Assembly (NCBI GenBank): GCA_949286775.1
Contig: CASEDW010000255.1
Location: 1 to 6,185 of the forward strand
DNA: 6,185 nt
From: an uncultured Eubacteriales bacterium
GTDB lineage: Bacteria > Bacillota > Clostridia > Lachnospirales > Lachnospiraceae
Direction: 5' to 3'
Position 1 is the stretch's first letter. Each line of letters starts with the position of its first letter. Both the position numbers and the translations under genes were made by a program. Shown here in pieces: positions 5,702-6,185 of this stretch. Under the pieces are notes generated by a model, which was not told the DNA's origin, did no database searches, and worked only from the letters and a program-made list of their open reading frames with translations.

Positions 5702-6185
5702 ATGGCAGAAGTCGTTGAAAGAATCGTAAGTAAATACTATGCAGCGCTTGAAGAAGGCAAGGTACTCGGACGCAAATGTCCGAAATGCGGCAATGTGGAA
5801 TGGCCGCCTGTATACGCATGCAACGCCTGCGGACATCTTGAAACCGAATGGGTTGAAATGAGCCAGAAAGGCGAGATCAAAGTACTCCTTGTTCCGACAG
5901 TTATGAGTTCAAAACCGGCTTATTCCGATCTCGAGCCGTACTGTTACGGAATCGTAGAGACAACCGAAGGCCCTGCGCGAAACGTCATGATATTAAACGC
6001 GTCAAAAGAAAATGCAGCATACATCAACGCTCATCTTCCATACCCCGTTCACATGCAGATCGTACAGCGCGACGGATATAAAACAGCCGTCTTTGCAATA
6101 GATCCGATAAAGGCCGACGGAACGCCGGATGAAAAGCTTGCGGCTAAACGTGCTGCTGCTTTTAATAAAACAACAGAAGAAAAAA
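5702..6185 (+). CDS. DUF35 zinc-ribbon/OB-fold protein, partner of the thiolase (3' end outside window)
   Basis: The frame is open from ATG to the end of the window, giving 161 residues without a stop. This is already about full length for the family (roughly 130-160), so only a short tail should be missing. DUF35 proteins have an N-terminal helix, a rubredoxin-like zinc ribbon and an OB-fold, and they hold the acyl-CoA or its CoA part for a thiolase-like partner. The helix covers about 2-20 (ERIVSKYYAALEEGKVLG). Cys26, Cys29, Cys40 and Cys43 form two CxxC knuckles around the typical WPPVYAC segment. The OB-fold spans about 50-135. The tail after 135 (GTPDEKLAAKRAAAF) is Ala/Lys-rich, probably helical, and longer than in many relatives. 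It follows the thiolase-like gene by 2 nt. Comparable pairs are BbsA/BbsB and ChsH2/Ltp2, as well as the archaeal acetoacetyl-CoA thiolase complex. It is not a stand-alone enzyme as far as can be seen. Confidence 0.88.
   Translation, partial: MAEVVERIVSKYYAALEEGKVLGRKCPKCGNVEWPPVYACNACGHLETEWVEMSQKGEIKVLLVPTVMSSKPAYSDLEPYCYGIVETTEGPARNVMILNASKENAAYINAHLPYPVHMQIVQRDGYKTAVFAIDPIKADGTPDEKLAAKRAAAFNKTTEEK

Overview
The window looks like chromosomal DNA from an anaerobic Gram-positive bacterium of the class Clostridia. This rests on strong AGGAG-type ribosome binding sites, sigma-A-like promoters, U-tract hairpin terminators, and the protein relatedness of the BioY, Tex and YchF products. The genus cannot be read from the sequence. 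Base composition is moderate over most genes and drops sharply to AT-rich between about 3810 and 4390, around a small nucleotidyltransferase gene.

Layout. (1) Positions 2-256 (+) hold the C-terminal end of a BioY-type biotin transporter. (2) A long hairpin at 260-303 lies between bioY and the convergent tex gene and can serve as terminator for both. (3) Positions 3606-302 (-) are a two-gene operon, ychF then tex, with a 23-nt gap. It encodes a ribosome-associated P-loop NTPase and an S1-domain RNA-binding protein, both housekeeping translation/transcription factors. (4) Positions 3607-3825 hold the ychF leader and promoter, which are nested inside a perfect 14-bp terminator hairpin. A third copy of the arm further downstream can form an alternative hairpin. 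(5) Positions 4155-3826 (-) encode a MntA-like minimal nucleotidyltransferase with no HEPN partner next to it. (6) Positions 4186-4391 are an AT-rich divergent intergenic region. (7) Positions 4392-6185 (+) are a tightly coupled pair: a thiolase-superfamily protein followed by a DUF35 zinc-ribbon/OB-fold protein that runs off the window.

How the parts work together. YchF and Tex are probably co-transcribed from a strong promoter at 3782-3810. The thiolase and DUF35 proteins very likely form one complex, as such pairs do in archaeal acetoacetyl-CoA synthesis, in BbsA/BbsB of toluene degradation and in ChsH2/Ltp2 of steroid degradation. The substrate cannot be read from this window. The most interesting points are the promoter-inside-terminator arrangement before ychF, the loss of the second catalytic cysteine in the thiolase-like protein, the orphan MntA-like gene, and an Asp in place of the usual Glu in the YchF nucleotide-specificity motif. 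I saw no CRISPR array, tRNA, rRNA or insertion sequence.
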